Assembly (NCBI GenBank): GCA_030430565.1
Contig: JAUIKS010000003.1
Span: 62,001 to 126,000, forward strand
Origin: Polyangia bacterium
GTDB taxonomy: Bacteria; Myxococcota_A; Polyangia; Nannocystales; Nannocystaceae
Reading direction: 5' to 3'
DNA: 64,000 nt
The translations under genes were made by a program, and so were the position numbers. Below, piece by piece: positions 51,198-58,972 of the stretch (its first letter is position 1; every line of letters begins with the position of its first letter). The notes below the pieces were generated by a model. It did no database searches. It saw nothing but the letters and a program-made list of their open reading frames with translations, and was not told the origin of the DNA.

Positions 51198-52505
51198 GGA
51201 ATTGTTAATCGAAATCTCGTCTACGCGCTTATTACGGCGGCCGGGTCGTCATGCTTCGCGCTCCCCGGGGTCGCGTACGCGGAGCTCGCGTCAGACCGCT
51301 TCGAGCCGACGCTCGAGGCGTCGCTGCTCGATGTCGCCGTCAACACCGGCGATGTGCCCGAGGACGCGGCGCTGTCGGTATCGCTCGTCGGCGACGCGAG
51401 CGACAGCCTGCAGATCTCGATGGCCGGCGACGCGTGGTACGACTGGGACGCCGAGATGATCTGGCTCGACGGCGAGCTCGGGTCAGGCTCGCTCGAGTAC
51501 ACGATCGGCGCCGATGTCGATATCTCGGGCGGGTTGAGCTCCGAGCTCCCGCCGATCGACGAGAGCTTCTTGATCGCGGCGGGCGCGATGATCGAGCTGC
51601 AGGTCGGCGACGGCTTCGATCCCTACCTGCTCGCGGGGGATGTCGCGCCGTTGGTGGAGCTCTCGGTGACGCAGGAGGACGTGGCCGTCGCCAGCGGCGA
51701 CGTCGACGCGGGGATCGTGCAGGGCCAGTTCAGCGTGGCGGGCTTCGTGAGCGTGAACCACCTGCGGGTGCGTGGCCTGGGCGTCGACATCTACGCCGAC
51801 CTCGACGCCGAGCCGTTGATCACGATCACCGAGACCGGCGCGAAGGTCCCGCTCTCGCTGACCCCGCCCGCGCCCGGCGCGACCGTGGACCTGTACGGGG
51901 TTGAGCGCGCTGAGGTCGAGCTGGACGCGTCGATTGTGTACCGAATTGAGTTCGAGGTCTCGGCGCTCGGGGCCGACTTCGCGCTGGGCCCCTACGACAT
52001 CGAGCTGGCGTCGATCGAGCTCGACGCGCACGTGCTCGAGTTCGACCCAGACCTGATCCAGCTCGACGGGCCTGGGCTCGGTGAGACCTCGGACTCAGGC
52101 GACGACGGCACCGACAGCGGTGAGACCAACGGGGGCACGGACGGGGGCACGGACGGGGGCACGGACGGGGGCACGGACGGGGGCACGGACAGTTCCTCGT
52201 CTGACACGGACGGTCCATCCTCGGGCTCCGACAGCGGCACGGGGGGTGACCCGAGCGGTGGCTCCGCCGGGAGCGACAGCGGCGGTGACTCGGCCGCGAC
52301 GGCGGCGGATGACTCGGCGTCGGCAGGTGACGACGGCGGGTCGATGACCGGCGTGGACGCTGACACTGACGCTGACAGCGGCGGGTTGTACGGCTACGAC
52401 GACGAAGGCTGCGGCTGTCGAGCTGGCGGCGCGGGCGGTGCGGCATGGTCGGCGCTGGCCTTCATCCCGCTCTTGGCGCTTCGCCGCCGACGCCCGCGTC
52501 GGTGA
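51195..52505 (+). CDS. Secreted MYXO-CTERM-anchored protein
   Basis: The ATG at 51195, with GAGGGAGAG just upstream, gives a 436-residue protein. A signal peptide ends near ALPGVAYA (residue 29). The mature domain (about 30-300) is beta-rich and acidic, with repeated Asp/Glu/Leu patterns and no recognised family. A Gly/Thr/Asp/Ser-rich linker (about 300-400) contains five Gly-Gly-Thr-Asp repeats. The C-terminus (DDEGCGCRAGG, a hydrophobic helix, then LRRRRPRR) is a MYXO-CTERM sorting signal, so the protein is probably cell-surface anchored or processed. A TTG further upstream would add a run with no signal-peptide logic. Confidence 0.82.
   Translation: MGIVNRNLVYALITAAGSSCFALPGVAYAELASDRFEPTLEASLLDVAVNTGDVPEDAALSVSLVGDASDSLQISMAGDAWYDWDAEMIWLDGELGSGSLEYTIGADVDISGGLSSELPPIDESFLIAAGAMIELQVGDGFDPYLLAGDVAPLVELSVTQEDVAVASGDVDAGIVQGQFSVAGFVSVNHLRVRGLGVDIYADLDAEPLITITETGAKVPLSLTPPAPGATVDLYGVERAEVELDASIVYRIEFEVSALGADFALGPYDIELASIELDAHVLEFDPDLIQLDGPGLGETSDSGDDGTDSGETNGGTDGGTDGGTDGGTDGGTDSSSSDTDGPSSGSDSGTGGDPSGGSAGSDSGGDSAATAADDSASAGDDGGSMTGVDADTDADSGGLYGYDDEGCGCRAGGAGGAAWSALAFIPLLALRRRRPRR
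52130..52191 (+). repeat. 12-bp coding repeat (Gly-Gly-Thr-Asp)
   Basis: Five near-perfect copies of gggggcacggac inside the linker region of the MYXO-CTERM protein. Copy number is likely to vary between strains. Confidence 0.85.
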
Positions 52506-52627
52506 GCGCGAGCGCCACCCGAGACGGTCGAGACGCGCATCCACCCATCCATGGGCCGTCGCGTCCGATCGTCGCCATCGCGCGAAGCCGCGCGCGGCCA
52601 AGGCCTTGACGGCTCGCCCTATGATGC

Positions 52628-52645
52628 CTCTGAGCCAATTCAGAG
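52628..52645 (+). terminator. Possible weak terminator hairpin
   Basis: CTCTGA and TCAGAG pair perfectly across a six-base loop about 120 bp after the MYXO-CTERM gene and before the next gene. No clear T-run follows, so this is tentative. Confidence 0.3.
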
Positions 52646-52710
52646 CACTTTACCGTAACCCGTAAACACTCACGATATTGATTATACCGACCGAAGCACG
52701 AGGTGACGCC

Positions 52711-53358
52711 GTGATCCAGGGTATCAATGCCAATGTTGAACATCAGGGGACGATCTATCACGTGCAGACTGAGGTCTACGGTGGCGATTCAGCCTATGTT
52801 CACACGCACGTGTTCGTAGGCGGGGCGATTAAGGCGTCTAAGAAGACCTGTGTCGGCGACGCCGAGCCGCTCGCGCTCGCGCGGCTCCAGCACCGCGTCG
52901 CGATCCGGGCGCTGAGGACCGATCGACTCGGCGTCCTCGAGCGCCTGGTCCTGCCGACGCGCCCCGCTCCCGCGCCCTCATCGACGCCGCAGTCGGCCGA
53001 CAGCGCGACGCGAGGCGCGAGCGTTCCGCGGGAGGTGACGCCGTCGGCCTCGGTGAGTCTCGAGCGCGAGGCCGACGGCTGCGGCTTGACGCCCGCGCTG
53101 CGCCGCGTCGGGATCTCGATCGCGGTGCTGCTCGGGCGCGACCGCGCTGACGAGTCGACGATCTGCGTGGCGCGTGAGCTGCAGCGTCGGCTCCTCGCGT
53201 GGTTGCGCGGAGAGTCTAAGAGCGTGACCGAGGCGCTCGATATCTACCGCCGCTGCACGGAGGCTCTCGACGGCGAAGGAGTCGCCGTCGAGTCGATGAC
53301 CCGGCCCGCGCGCGATCACGCCGCCCCGCGCCACGAGGTCTACGCGATCGCGCCGTGA
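52711..53358 (+). CDS. Hypothetical protein with GINANVEHQG motif
   Basis: A GTG at 52711, with AGGTG about five bases upstream, gives a 215-residue protein. Its first 45 residues (VIQGINANVEHQGTIYHVQT and AYVHTHVFVGGAIKASKKT) resemble a small domain that I have seen in unnamed delta-proteobacterial and related proteins. A Pro/Ser/Ala-rich linker follows (about 75-110), then a helical domain. No signal or membrane segment is present. I cannot assign a function. It is convergent with an OmpR-type regulator gene. Confidence 0.6.
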   Translation: MIQGINANVEHQGTIYHVQTEVYGGDSAYVHTHVFVGGAIKASKKTCVGDAEPLALARLQHRVAIRALRTDRLGVLERLVLPTRPAPAPSSTPQSADSATRGASVPREVTPSASVSLEREADGCGLTPALRRVGISIAVLLGRDRADESTICVARELQRRLLAWLRGESKSVTEALDIYRRCTEALDGEGVAVESMTRPARDHAAPRHEVYAIAP

Positions 53359-53362
53359 CGGC

Positions 53363-53421
53363 CGAGGAGCGCGTCTGAGTCATCCGCGCGGCGTCAAGCG
53401 TCAGGGGGTGTCGCGCTCGAG
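53363..53421. mobile_element. Degenerate half copy of the fold-back element
   Basis: About 60 bp align with the left half of the element at 3450-3510: the terminal repeat (gaggagcgcgtctgagt) is followed by cgcggcgtca, gtcagg and tcgcgctcgag in the same order and spacing. It occupies almost the whole gap between two convergent genes and starts five bases after one stop codon. GAGCGCG and CGCGCTC within it could pair, so it may also act as a terminator. Confidence 0.65.
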
Positions 53422-53422
53422 C

Positions 53423-54115
53423 CTAGCCGCGAGCGCCGGTCGTGACGGCGAGCTTGTAGCCGACCCCGCGGACCGTCTTGATCGAGCCCCGCGCGCCGCG
53501 CCCGAGCTTCTGGCGGAGGTTGCGAACGTGGACATCGATCGTGTTCGAGCTCGGGTCGTGCGGTCGACCCCACAGCCCTACGCTGAGATCGTCTCGGCTC
53601 AGCACCTCCCCCGCGCGGCGCATCAGCAGCAGCAGCAGCTCGTACTCCCGTCGGGTCAGGCGCTTCTCCTCGTCGTTGATCCACACGCGGAGCGTCCCGG
53701 GCTCGACGCGCAGCGGGCCGCAGATCATCTCGGCGCGGGGTCGCTCGAGCGCCCGACGACGCAGCAGCGCGCGGACGCGGGCGTTGAGCTCCTGCGGCGC
53801 GAACGGCTTTGCGAGGTAGTCGTCGGCGCCGGCGTCGAGCCCGGCGACGCGATCGGCGACCGCCGAGCGCGAGGTGAGCAGCAAGATCGGCACGCGCGAG
53901 CCGTGGGCGCGGAGCTGCTCTAAGAGCTCGAGGCCGTCGATCCCCGGGAGGCCGATGTCGAGCACGAGCGCGTCGAACTCACGGCTGCTGGCGCGGGCGA
54001 GGCCCGTGACGCCGTCCGCCGCGGTCTCGACGGAGTGGCCGTCACGCGCGAGCACGCTGCAGATCATCGCGCGCAGCTCGGGCGTGTCCTCAACGACCAG
54101 GATCCGACCGGCCAT
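53423..54115 (-). CDS. OmpR-family response regulator
   Basis: The 230-residue protein has a receiver domain (about 3-120) with ILVVEDTPELR, the phospho-acceptor in LVLDIGLPGIDG, LLTSR and the Lys in YLAKPFAP, then a winged-helix DNA-binding domain (about 130-225) with RREYELLLLLM, LSRDDLSVGLWGR and VHVRNLRQKLG. Its ATG overlaps the TGA of the upstream kinase-receiver gene (TGATG), so the two are made together. No histidine kinase is in the same operon. Confidence 0.92.
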   Translation of the reverse strand: MAGRILVVEDTPELRAMICSVLARDGHSVETAADGVTGLARASSREFDALVLDIGLPGIDGLELLEQLRAHGSRVPILLLTSRSAVADRVAGLDAGADDYLAKPFAPQELNARVRALLRRRALERPRAEMICGPLRVEPGTLRVWINDEEKRLTRREYELLLLLMRRAGEVLSRDDLSVGLWGRPHDPSSNTIDVHVRNLRQKLGRGARGSIKTVRGVGYKLAVTTGARG

Positions 54116-55530
54116 CAGCGCGCCTCGAGCTCCGCGAGCATCCCGGGGAGGAGGTGCAGCCCGTCGACCTTGCGGAGCAGCCGCGCGTTGTAGCGCCGCG
54201 CCTCGCTCTCCAGCATGCGCGCGTCGAGGTTCGTGCAGAGGATGACCGGGAGCTCCGCGTATCGGGTCCGCAGCGATCGCAGCACGGAGAGCCCGTCGAC
54301 GCCCGGCATCATGACGTCGAGCAGCACGACGAGCGGCGTCTCGTCCTCGCACCATCGAAGCGCCGCCTTGCCGGTCGAGAGCATGACGTGGCGATAGCCC
54401 TCGCGCGCGACGAGCTGCGTCAGCAGACGACCGATCGCCGGCTCGTCCTCCACGATCAGGACGGGAGGCTTGGGTCGAGAGGTCGACGGCGCCGCGCTCG
54501 CGCTCGCGCGCGTCGCCTCGCGTGGGAGCAGGTATCGTCGCGCCCAGGCCTCGTGCACGGGCGTCCGGATCGCTTCGAAGCGCTCGATGACCTCGCGCGC
54601 GCTGCCGGGGCGCGCGTCCGCGTCCTTGGCGAGCATCGAGAGCACGAGGCCGTCGAGCTCGGCGGGGATCCACGAGCAGCCCTCGCGTGACGACGGCGGG
54701 TCCGGGTACATCTCGATGTGGGAGCGGAGCTGCGCGACCACTTCCTCGTCGAGGAACGGCAGGTCGCCCGTGAGCGCCTGGTACAGGAGGACGCCGAGCG
54801 CGTAGACGTCGACGCGGTGGTCGATCGAGGCGCCCTCGATCTGCTCGGGCGCCATGCAGATCGGGGTGCCGATCACCGTCGTCCGCGCGTCGGCCTGCGG
54901 GTTGTTGGCGCGTCGACGACGGAGGATCTTGGCGATTCCGAAGTCGAGGATCAGCAGGCGCAGCTGCGCGTCGTCGTCGTCGCGGTCGAGCACCATGACG
55001 TTGGACGCCTTGAGGTCTCGATGCACGATCCGGCGGTCGTGGGCGGCCACCAGCGCGCCCCCCACCTGCTTGATCAGCGCCTCGAGCTCGTGGACGTCGA
55101 GCGGGGCGTGCCGTTGGAGGTGCTCATCGAGCGGGATCCCGCGGGCGAGCTCCATCACGAAGTAATAGCCGACGCCGGTCTCGTGGCCGAAGTCGATCAC
55201 GCGGATGATGCACGGGTGGTCGAGCGAGGCGATCGCCTCGGCCTCCCGTCGAAAGCGCTTGATGGACTCGGCGGAGACCCGCTTGCCGGGCTCGTTCTCC
55301 GGCAGGATCTTCACGGCGACGTGCCGTCGCAGCCGGACGTGGTGCGCTCGGTAGACGACGCATTGACCCCCGTCGCCGATCTTCGCCTCGACGCGGTAGC
55401 GCTCGCCGAGCACGCGCCCGATCATCGCGTCCGGGCGCCGGCGGCTGCGCGTGACGAGGGGGGTCCCGTCCGTGGTGCAGAAGTTCTCGCGCGAGCTGAA
55501 CTCTCGCTGGCACGAGGGACAGATTTTCAT
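54115..55530 (-). CDS. Ser/Thr kinase - receiver hybrid
   Basis: The 471-residue protein begins with a small Cys cluster (CPSCQREFSSRENFC, residues 4-18), probably a zinc ribbon. A Hanks-type kinase follows (about 44-320), with GDGGQCVVYRA, AVKIL, HRDLKASNVM near 170, LDFGIAK and GTPICMAPEQ. A Ser/Ala/Pro linker leads to a receiver domain (about 355-471) with LIVEDEPAIG, the phospho-acceptor in VVLLDVMMPGVDG and a Lys in LLRKVDG. All catalytic residues of both domains appear intact. The receiver may let a two-component signal control the kinase. It is translationally coupled to the OmpR-type regulator. Confidence 0.88.
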   Translation of the reverse strand: MKICPSCQREFSSRENFCTTDGTPLVTRSRRRPDAMIGRVLGERYRVEAKIGDGGQCVVYRAHHVRLRRHVAVKILPENEPGKRVSAESIKRFRREAEAIASLDHPCIIRVIDFGHETGVGYYFVMELARGIPLDEHLQRHAPLDVHELEALIKQVGGALVAAHDRRIVHRDLKASNVMVLDRDDDDAQLRLLILDFGIAKILRRRRANNPQADARTTVIGTPICMAPEQIEGASIDHRVDVYALGVLLYQALTGDLPFLDEEVVAQLRSHIEMYPDPPSSREGCSWIPAELDGLVLSMLAKDADARPGSAREVIERFEAIRTPVHEAWARRYLLPREATRASASAAPSTSRPKPPVLIVEDEPAIGRLLTQLVAREGYRHVMLSTGKAALRWCEDETPLVVLLDVMMPGVDGLSVLRSLRTRYAELPVILCTNLDARMLESEARRYNARLLRKVDGLHLLPGMLAELEAR

Positions 55531-56045
55531 GACTCGAGTCTAGCAGGCCGCGCGCGCTTGACCATGACGTCTCTCGGCGTCTCGCGCGATGGCGCGGGCG
55601 ATCCAGTCGTCCGCTGGATTCGAACTTTCGCCTGGCCAGCAGCGAAACTCCTGCGTCGGGAGATGCACATTTGTTCGCCGTGGGCTCAGGGCGTGCGCGC
55701 GGGAACGCCCTGGGAGGAGTGTACTTTGAGTCATGTTAACGAGACACTGGGGCACGATGGAGTCTGTCGACGCCGCGCGCAGGGGCGCCGCTAGATCGCG
55801 CTCCGCGTCGTCGCCCGCGGCCGGGCGCGGACCCCTCGCGGCCTGTGGTGACAGCAGCGGCAGACGCCGCGCGGGCGCTCACCGCAGGCCGCTCGCGCGC
55901 CGACCCTCATCGCTATTCGTGTGTCGTATAGCGAGGGTCGAGGCGGGTTGTTATATACAGTCGCCGCGGCACTCTATCGTCGTTATCGACGTTATCGACG
56001 TGCCGGCGGCGCGCTCGCGGCGACCGGCGCGATGACGGAGCAGGA
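55531..56045. other. Intergenic region without a recognised gene
   Basis: This 515-bp stretch separates divergent signalling genes. Open frames in it are Arg/Ala-rich and lack ribosome sites. The part at 55920-56010 is richer in A+T and includes a direct repeat of gttatcgac (about 55982-56000). Promoters for both sides are expected here. Confidence 0.45.
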
Positions 56046-57146
56046 GTGAACGAGCGACCCGCCGATATCCTGGTCGTCGACGATGACCCCTTCAACCGGG
56101 AGCTGGTCGCGGCGAGCCTCGCCGACCGCCCGTACATCATCCGCTTCGCCGGCGACGGGCGCGAGGCCCTGGCGGCCGTGCAGCGCCAGCGCCCCGACGC
56201 GATCGTGCTCGACCTGATGATGCCGGAGGTCGACGGCTTTCAGGTTCTCGCCCGGCTTCGCGAGGACGAGCGGTGGAGCACGATCCCGGTGATCGTCGTG
56301 ACGTCGATCTCGGCGCGGCGCGAGCACCTGCACGCCATCGAGCTCGGCGCGTTCGACTTCTTGACGAAGCCCATCGACGCGGAGGCGACCGCGCTCAGGG
56401 TCCACAACGCGGTCGCGTTTCGCCGCGCCCACGTGGCGCTGCAGCGCAGCTTCGAAGCGCAGCGGCGCCTGCAGCAGCAGCGCGCGGACCTCAGCCACAT
56501 GCTCGTGCACGACATCCGCTCGCCGCTGACGGCGCTCGTCGGCTTCTTGCACCTGCTCGAGCTCGACGCCGGGCCCAAGCTCGCGCAGCACGAGCGCGCG
56601 CACCTCGAGATCGCGCGCGCGAGCGCGAATTCCATCACCGCCATGCTCGACGAGTTCCTCGAGATTCAGCGCCTCGAGGACGGCGCGCTCCGGCTGGCGC
56701 TCGTCGACTGCGAGCTCGTCGAGTTCGTGCGCGCGACGGTCGAGTCAATGCGCCCGCTCGCGGGCGCGCGGAGGGTCTCGGTGTCGACCTCCTGCGACGT
56801 GATCTCGGCGCGCTGCGATCTGGCGATCGTCGGCCGCGTCATCACCAACCTGCTCGGGAACGCGTTTAAGTACACACCCGAGGACGCGGTGGTGGGCGTC
56901 GCGCTCGCGGAGACCGACGACGGCTTCACCGTCGCGGTCGAGGACGACGGCCCCGGGATCCCGCTCGATCAGCAGGCGCGGATCTTCGAAAAATTTCGTC
57001 GCGCGAGCGATCGCTCCGGTGGCCACGGCCTCGGGCTCGCGTACTGTCGCCTCGCGGCGGAGGCCCACGGCGGGCGAATCACTGTGATGAGCTCGCCCGG
57101 GCGAGGCTCGCGGTTTGAGCTCGCGCTCCCGAAGACGCCGGGCTGA
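56046..57146 (+). CDS. Receiver - histidine kinase hybrid
   Basis: A GTG start with GGAG five bases upstream gives a 366-residue protein. The receiver domain (about 5-122) has ILVVDDDPFNREL, IVLDLMMPEVDG and FLTKPID. A coiled coil (about 125-150) leads to the histidine kinase core: HisKA with the phospho-His in LVHDIRSPLTALVGFL near 159, N box NLLGNAFKYTPED near 275, VEDDGPGIPLDQQ and the G2 box GGHGLGLAYC. There is no membrane segment, so it is a cytoplasmic kinase that takes its input through its own receiver. It could drive the orphan receivers and Hpt proteins nearby. Confidence 0.92.
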   Translation: MNERPADILVVDDDPFNRELVAASLADRPYIIRFAGDGREALAAVQRQRPDAIVLDLMMPEVDGFQVLARLREDERWSTIPVIVVTSISARREHLHAIELGAFDFLTKPIDAEATALRVHNAVAFRRAHVALQRSFEAQRRLQQQRADLSHMLVHDIRSPLTALVGFLHLLELDAGPKLAQHERAHLEIARASANSITAMLDEFLEIQRLEDGALRLALVDCELVEFVRATVESMRPLAGARRVSVSTSCDVISARCDLAIVGRVITNLLGNAFKYTPEDAVVGVALAETDDGFTVAVEDDGPGIPLDQQARIFEKFRRASDRSGGHGLGLAYCRLAAEAHGGRITVMSSPGRGSRFELALPKTPG

Positions 57147-57194
57147 CGCGCCAGCGGTCGAGCGGGGCGCCGGCGAGGCTCGGCGCCGTCGCGG

Positions 57195-57605
57195 TTACAC
57201 GTTCAGCGTGTAGATCGTCTCGCAGGTCGCGGCGACCTCGGCGGTGAGCGACGGCAGGAGCCCATGGAGGCCCGCGTAGTCGATCGTCTCGGCGCAGCGC
57301 TCGGCGCGGCGCGCGAGGGCCTCGAGGTCGGTCGAGCCGACTGCCGCGGCGTTGGAGCGAAGCTTGTTCGCGGCGAAGGCCACGCCGCGCATGTCGCCGT
57401 GTTTCGCTCCCGTTCGGAGCGTCGACATGTTCTCGTGAAGCGTCTGTACCGCGGTCTCCAAGATTAAGCTGAACGCCTCGTTGTCACGGCACGCGAGCTT
57501 GTACAGCGACGTCAGCGCGCGCGGGTTGAGTGGTGCTGGACGAGGCCTGCCGGCGTCGGGTTGGGCTTTCGTCGAGTACATACGATTCGAGCACGCAAGA
57601 CTCAT
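57195..57605 (-). CDS. Hpt-like protein lacking the phospho-acceptor His
   Basis: The 136-residue protein has the helical Hpt layout (FSLILETAVQTLHENMSTL, then the MRGVAFAANKLRSNAAAVGS helix and LEALARRAERCAE). Where an Hpt domain has the phospho-acceptor His (AAHxLKGxAxxxGA), this has Asn (AANKLRSNAAAVGS). It cannot carry phosphate in the usual way and may act as a binding decoy or regulator. An in-frame ATG at 57581 is an alternative start. Confidence 0.65.
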   Translation of the reverse strand: MSLACSNRMYSTKAQPDAGRPRPAPLNPRALTSLYKLACRDNEAFSLILETAVQTLHENMSTLRTGAKHGDMRGVAFAANKLRSNAAAVGSTDLEALARRAERCAETIDYAGLHGLLPSLTAEVAATCETIYTLNV

Positions 57606-57997
57606 GCCGTATTATCAGAGAATCGTCATGGTAATCATTACGGCTGGTTCGCGTCGCGCGAGTATTCCGGCCGCGGGGTCAGCGTGCGGTCGCGGCACAG
57701 GGTGTGCGCACGATCGATGCTTACCGCACACTCGCCGGCCCGAATCATGGGGAGTGCGTCCCCGCTGCGTGACACGAAGAGCGCACAGCGTCGCGTCCCG
57801 CGGCGTCCATCCGCGAGCTCGCGGGCCTGACCGCGCGCCGGAGAAGCGGGGGCAGCAGCGCGTTATTGGGGCCGCTAGCGCTCCCGCAGCCGCGCCGCTC
57901 TCGCGTCGAGGCGTGGTGAGTCATGGGCCGGCGGTATAGTAGGGCGCGAACGCCGGCCTCGGGCGCTTCGCGCGGCGCGGAAGACATGGTTTTTAAG
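57606..57997. other. Intergenic region without a recognised gene
   Basis: Nothing identifiable is present in these 392 bp upstream of the Hpt-like gene and downstream of the DUF4388 gene. Short open frames are Arg/Ser-rich. A promoter for the Hpt-like gene is expected near 57610-57650. Confidence 0.4.
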
Positions 57998-58939
57998 TCA
58001 GGTGTTGGCGGCGTCCGCGGACGCGGCGGCGCGGCGCTCGTCGGTGAGGCGCGCGGCCTCCATCATCGCGCCGATGACCGGGCGGTTGATCTGATCCTCG
58101 CCGTCGACGCGGGCCGCTTGGAAGCGGAAGCTCCCCTCCTCCCAGGTCAGCAGCTCCCCGAGCGCGGTCAGGGAGTCGAGCTCGGGCCGGGCCACGAGAC
58201 GCGCCTTGATCGGCGCTCCAGCGCGGATCGAGACCTCTCCTCGACGTCCACGCTTCGCGCTGCGGATGTGCAGGTGTCCCTCGACGCGCTCGACCTCGAG
58301 CATCGAGAGCAGCGATGACAGCGAGATCAGACCGAGCGCGCCGCGAAAGCCGTCTTTGTGCCCAGGGTCCTGCGCTGGAGTCTCCACGCGTTGGCTACGC
58401 TCGCACTCCGAGAGCAGCTCGCGCTGCGCGAGCCGGTAGCGCGCCGCGCTTCGGTCGCGCTCCGCGATCAGGTCGCGCTCCGCGAGCAACGCGACGAGCG
58501 CGTCGCGTACGCGCGCGGGGGTGATCGGCGCGGCCAGCTGTAGATCGGACTCCTCGTGAAAGCCCTCGAGGCGCTCGTACATCAGCCTGCGCGGCGTGAG
58601 GTAGAGCGTCGGGATCGCGGCCAGGGACGGGATGTCCTCGATCTGCACGGTGTACGACTCGTTGTTCGGCAGGACCGTGAGCACGATGACGTCGGGCCTG
58701 GTCACGAGCGCCCGCATCACCGCCTCAGCGCGGCTCTTCGCGGAGATGATCGTGAATTCGTCACTCGCCAGCCCGTGGCGGACGACGTCGCGCAACATCC
58801 CGTCCCGCGACGCCACCAACACCTTGATCGTGCGCGCAGGCGCGCGGTCGAGCTCGCGCGTCGACTGCTTGACGATCCTCATGCGCGCCGCGGCGCGCGG
58901 CTCGGGGTGGGGCTGGCTTGTCATCAGAGCGTTCAACAA
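57998..58939 (-). CDS. Pseudo-receiver - DUF4388 protein
   Basis: The 313-residue protein starts at a TTG (58939) with AAGGAG eight bases upstream. Residues about 37-155 look like a receiver (IKVLVASRDGMLRDVV, VIVLTVLPNN, LAAPITP), but the phospho-acceptor Asp position is Thr. An Arg/Glu-rich coiled coil follows. Residues about 200-300 match DUF4388 (FRGALGLISLSSLLSMLEVE, GRRGEVSIRAGAPIKARLV, ALGELLTWEEGSFRFQ), a domain common in delta-proteobacterial signalling and gliding proteins. It is probably a scaffold or switch, not a phosphate carrier. Confidence 0.8.
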   Translation of the reverse strand: MLNALMTSQPHPEPRAAARMRIVKQSTRELDRAPARTIKVLVASRDGMLRDVVRHGLASDEFTIISAKSRAEAVMRALVTRPDVIVLTVLPNNESYTVQIEDIPSLAAIPTLYLTPRRLMYERLEGFHEESDLQLAAPITPARVRDALVALLAERDLIAERDRSAARYRLAQRELLSECERSQRVETPAQDPGHKDGFRGALGLISLSSLLSMLEVERVEGHLHIRSAKRGRRGEVSIRAGAPIKARLVARPELDSLTALGELLTWEEGSFRFQAARVDGEDQINRPVIGAMMEAARLTDERRAAASADAANT

Positions 58940-58972
58940 AATACGGACTCCTTCTTGAACCTCGGCGGCGGG

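Noticed and set aside
55540-55755. 71-residue frame upstream of the kinase-receiver gene
   Set aside because: It has no ribosome site and a composition like intergenic translations elsewhere in the window.
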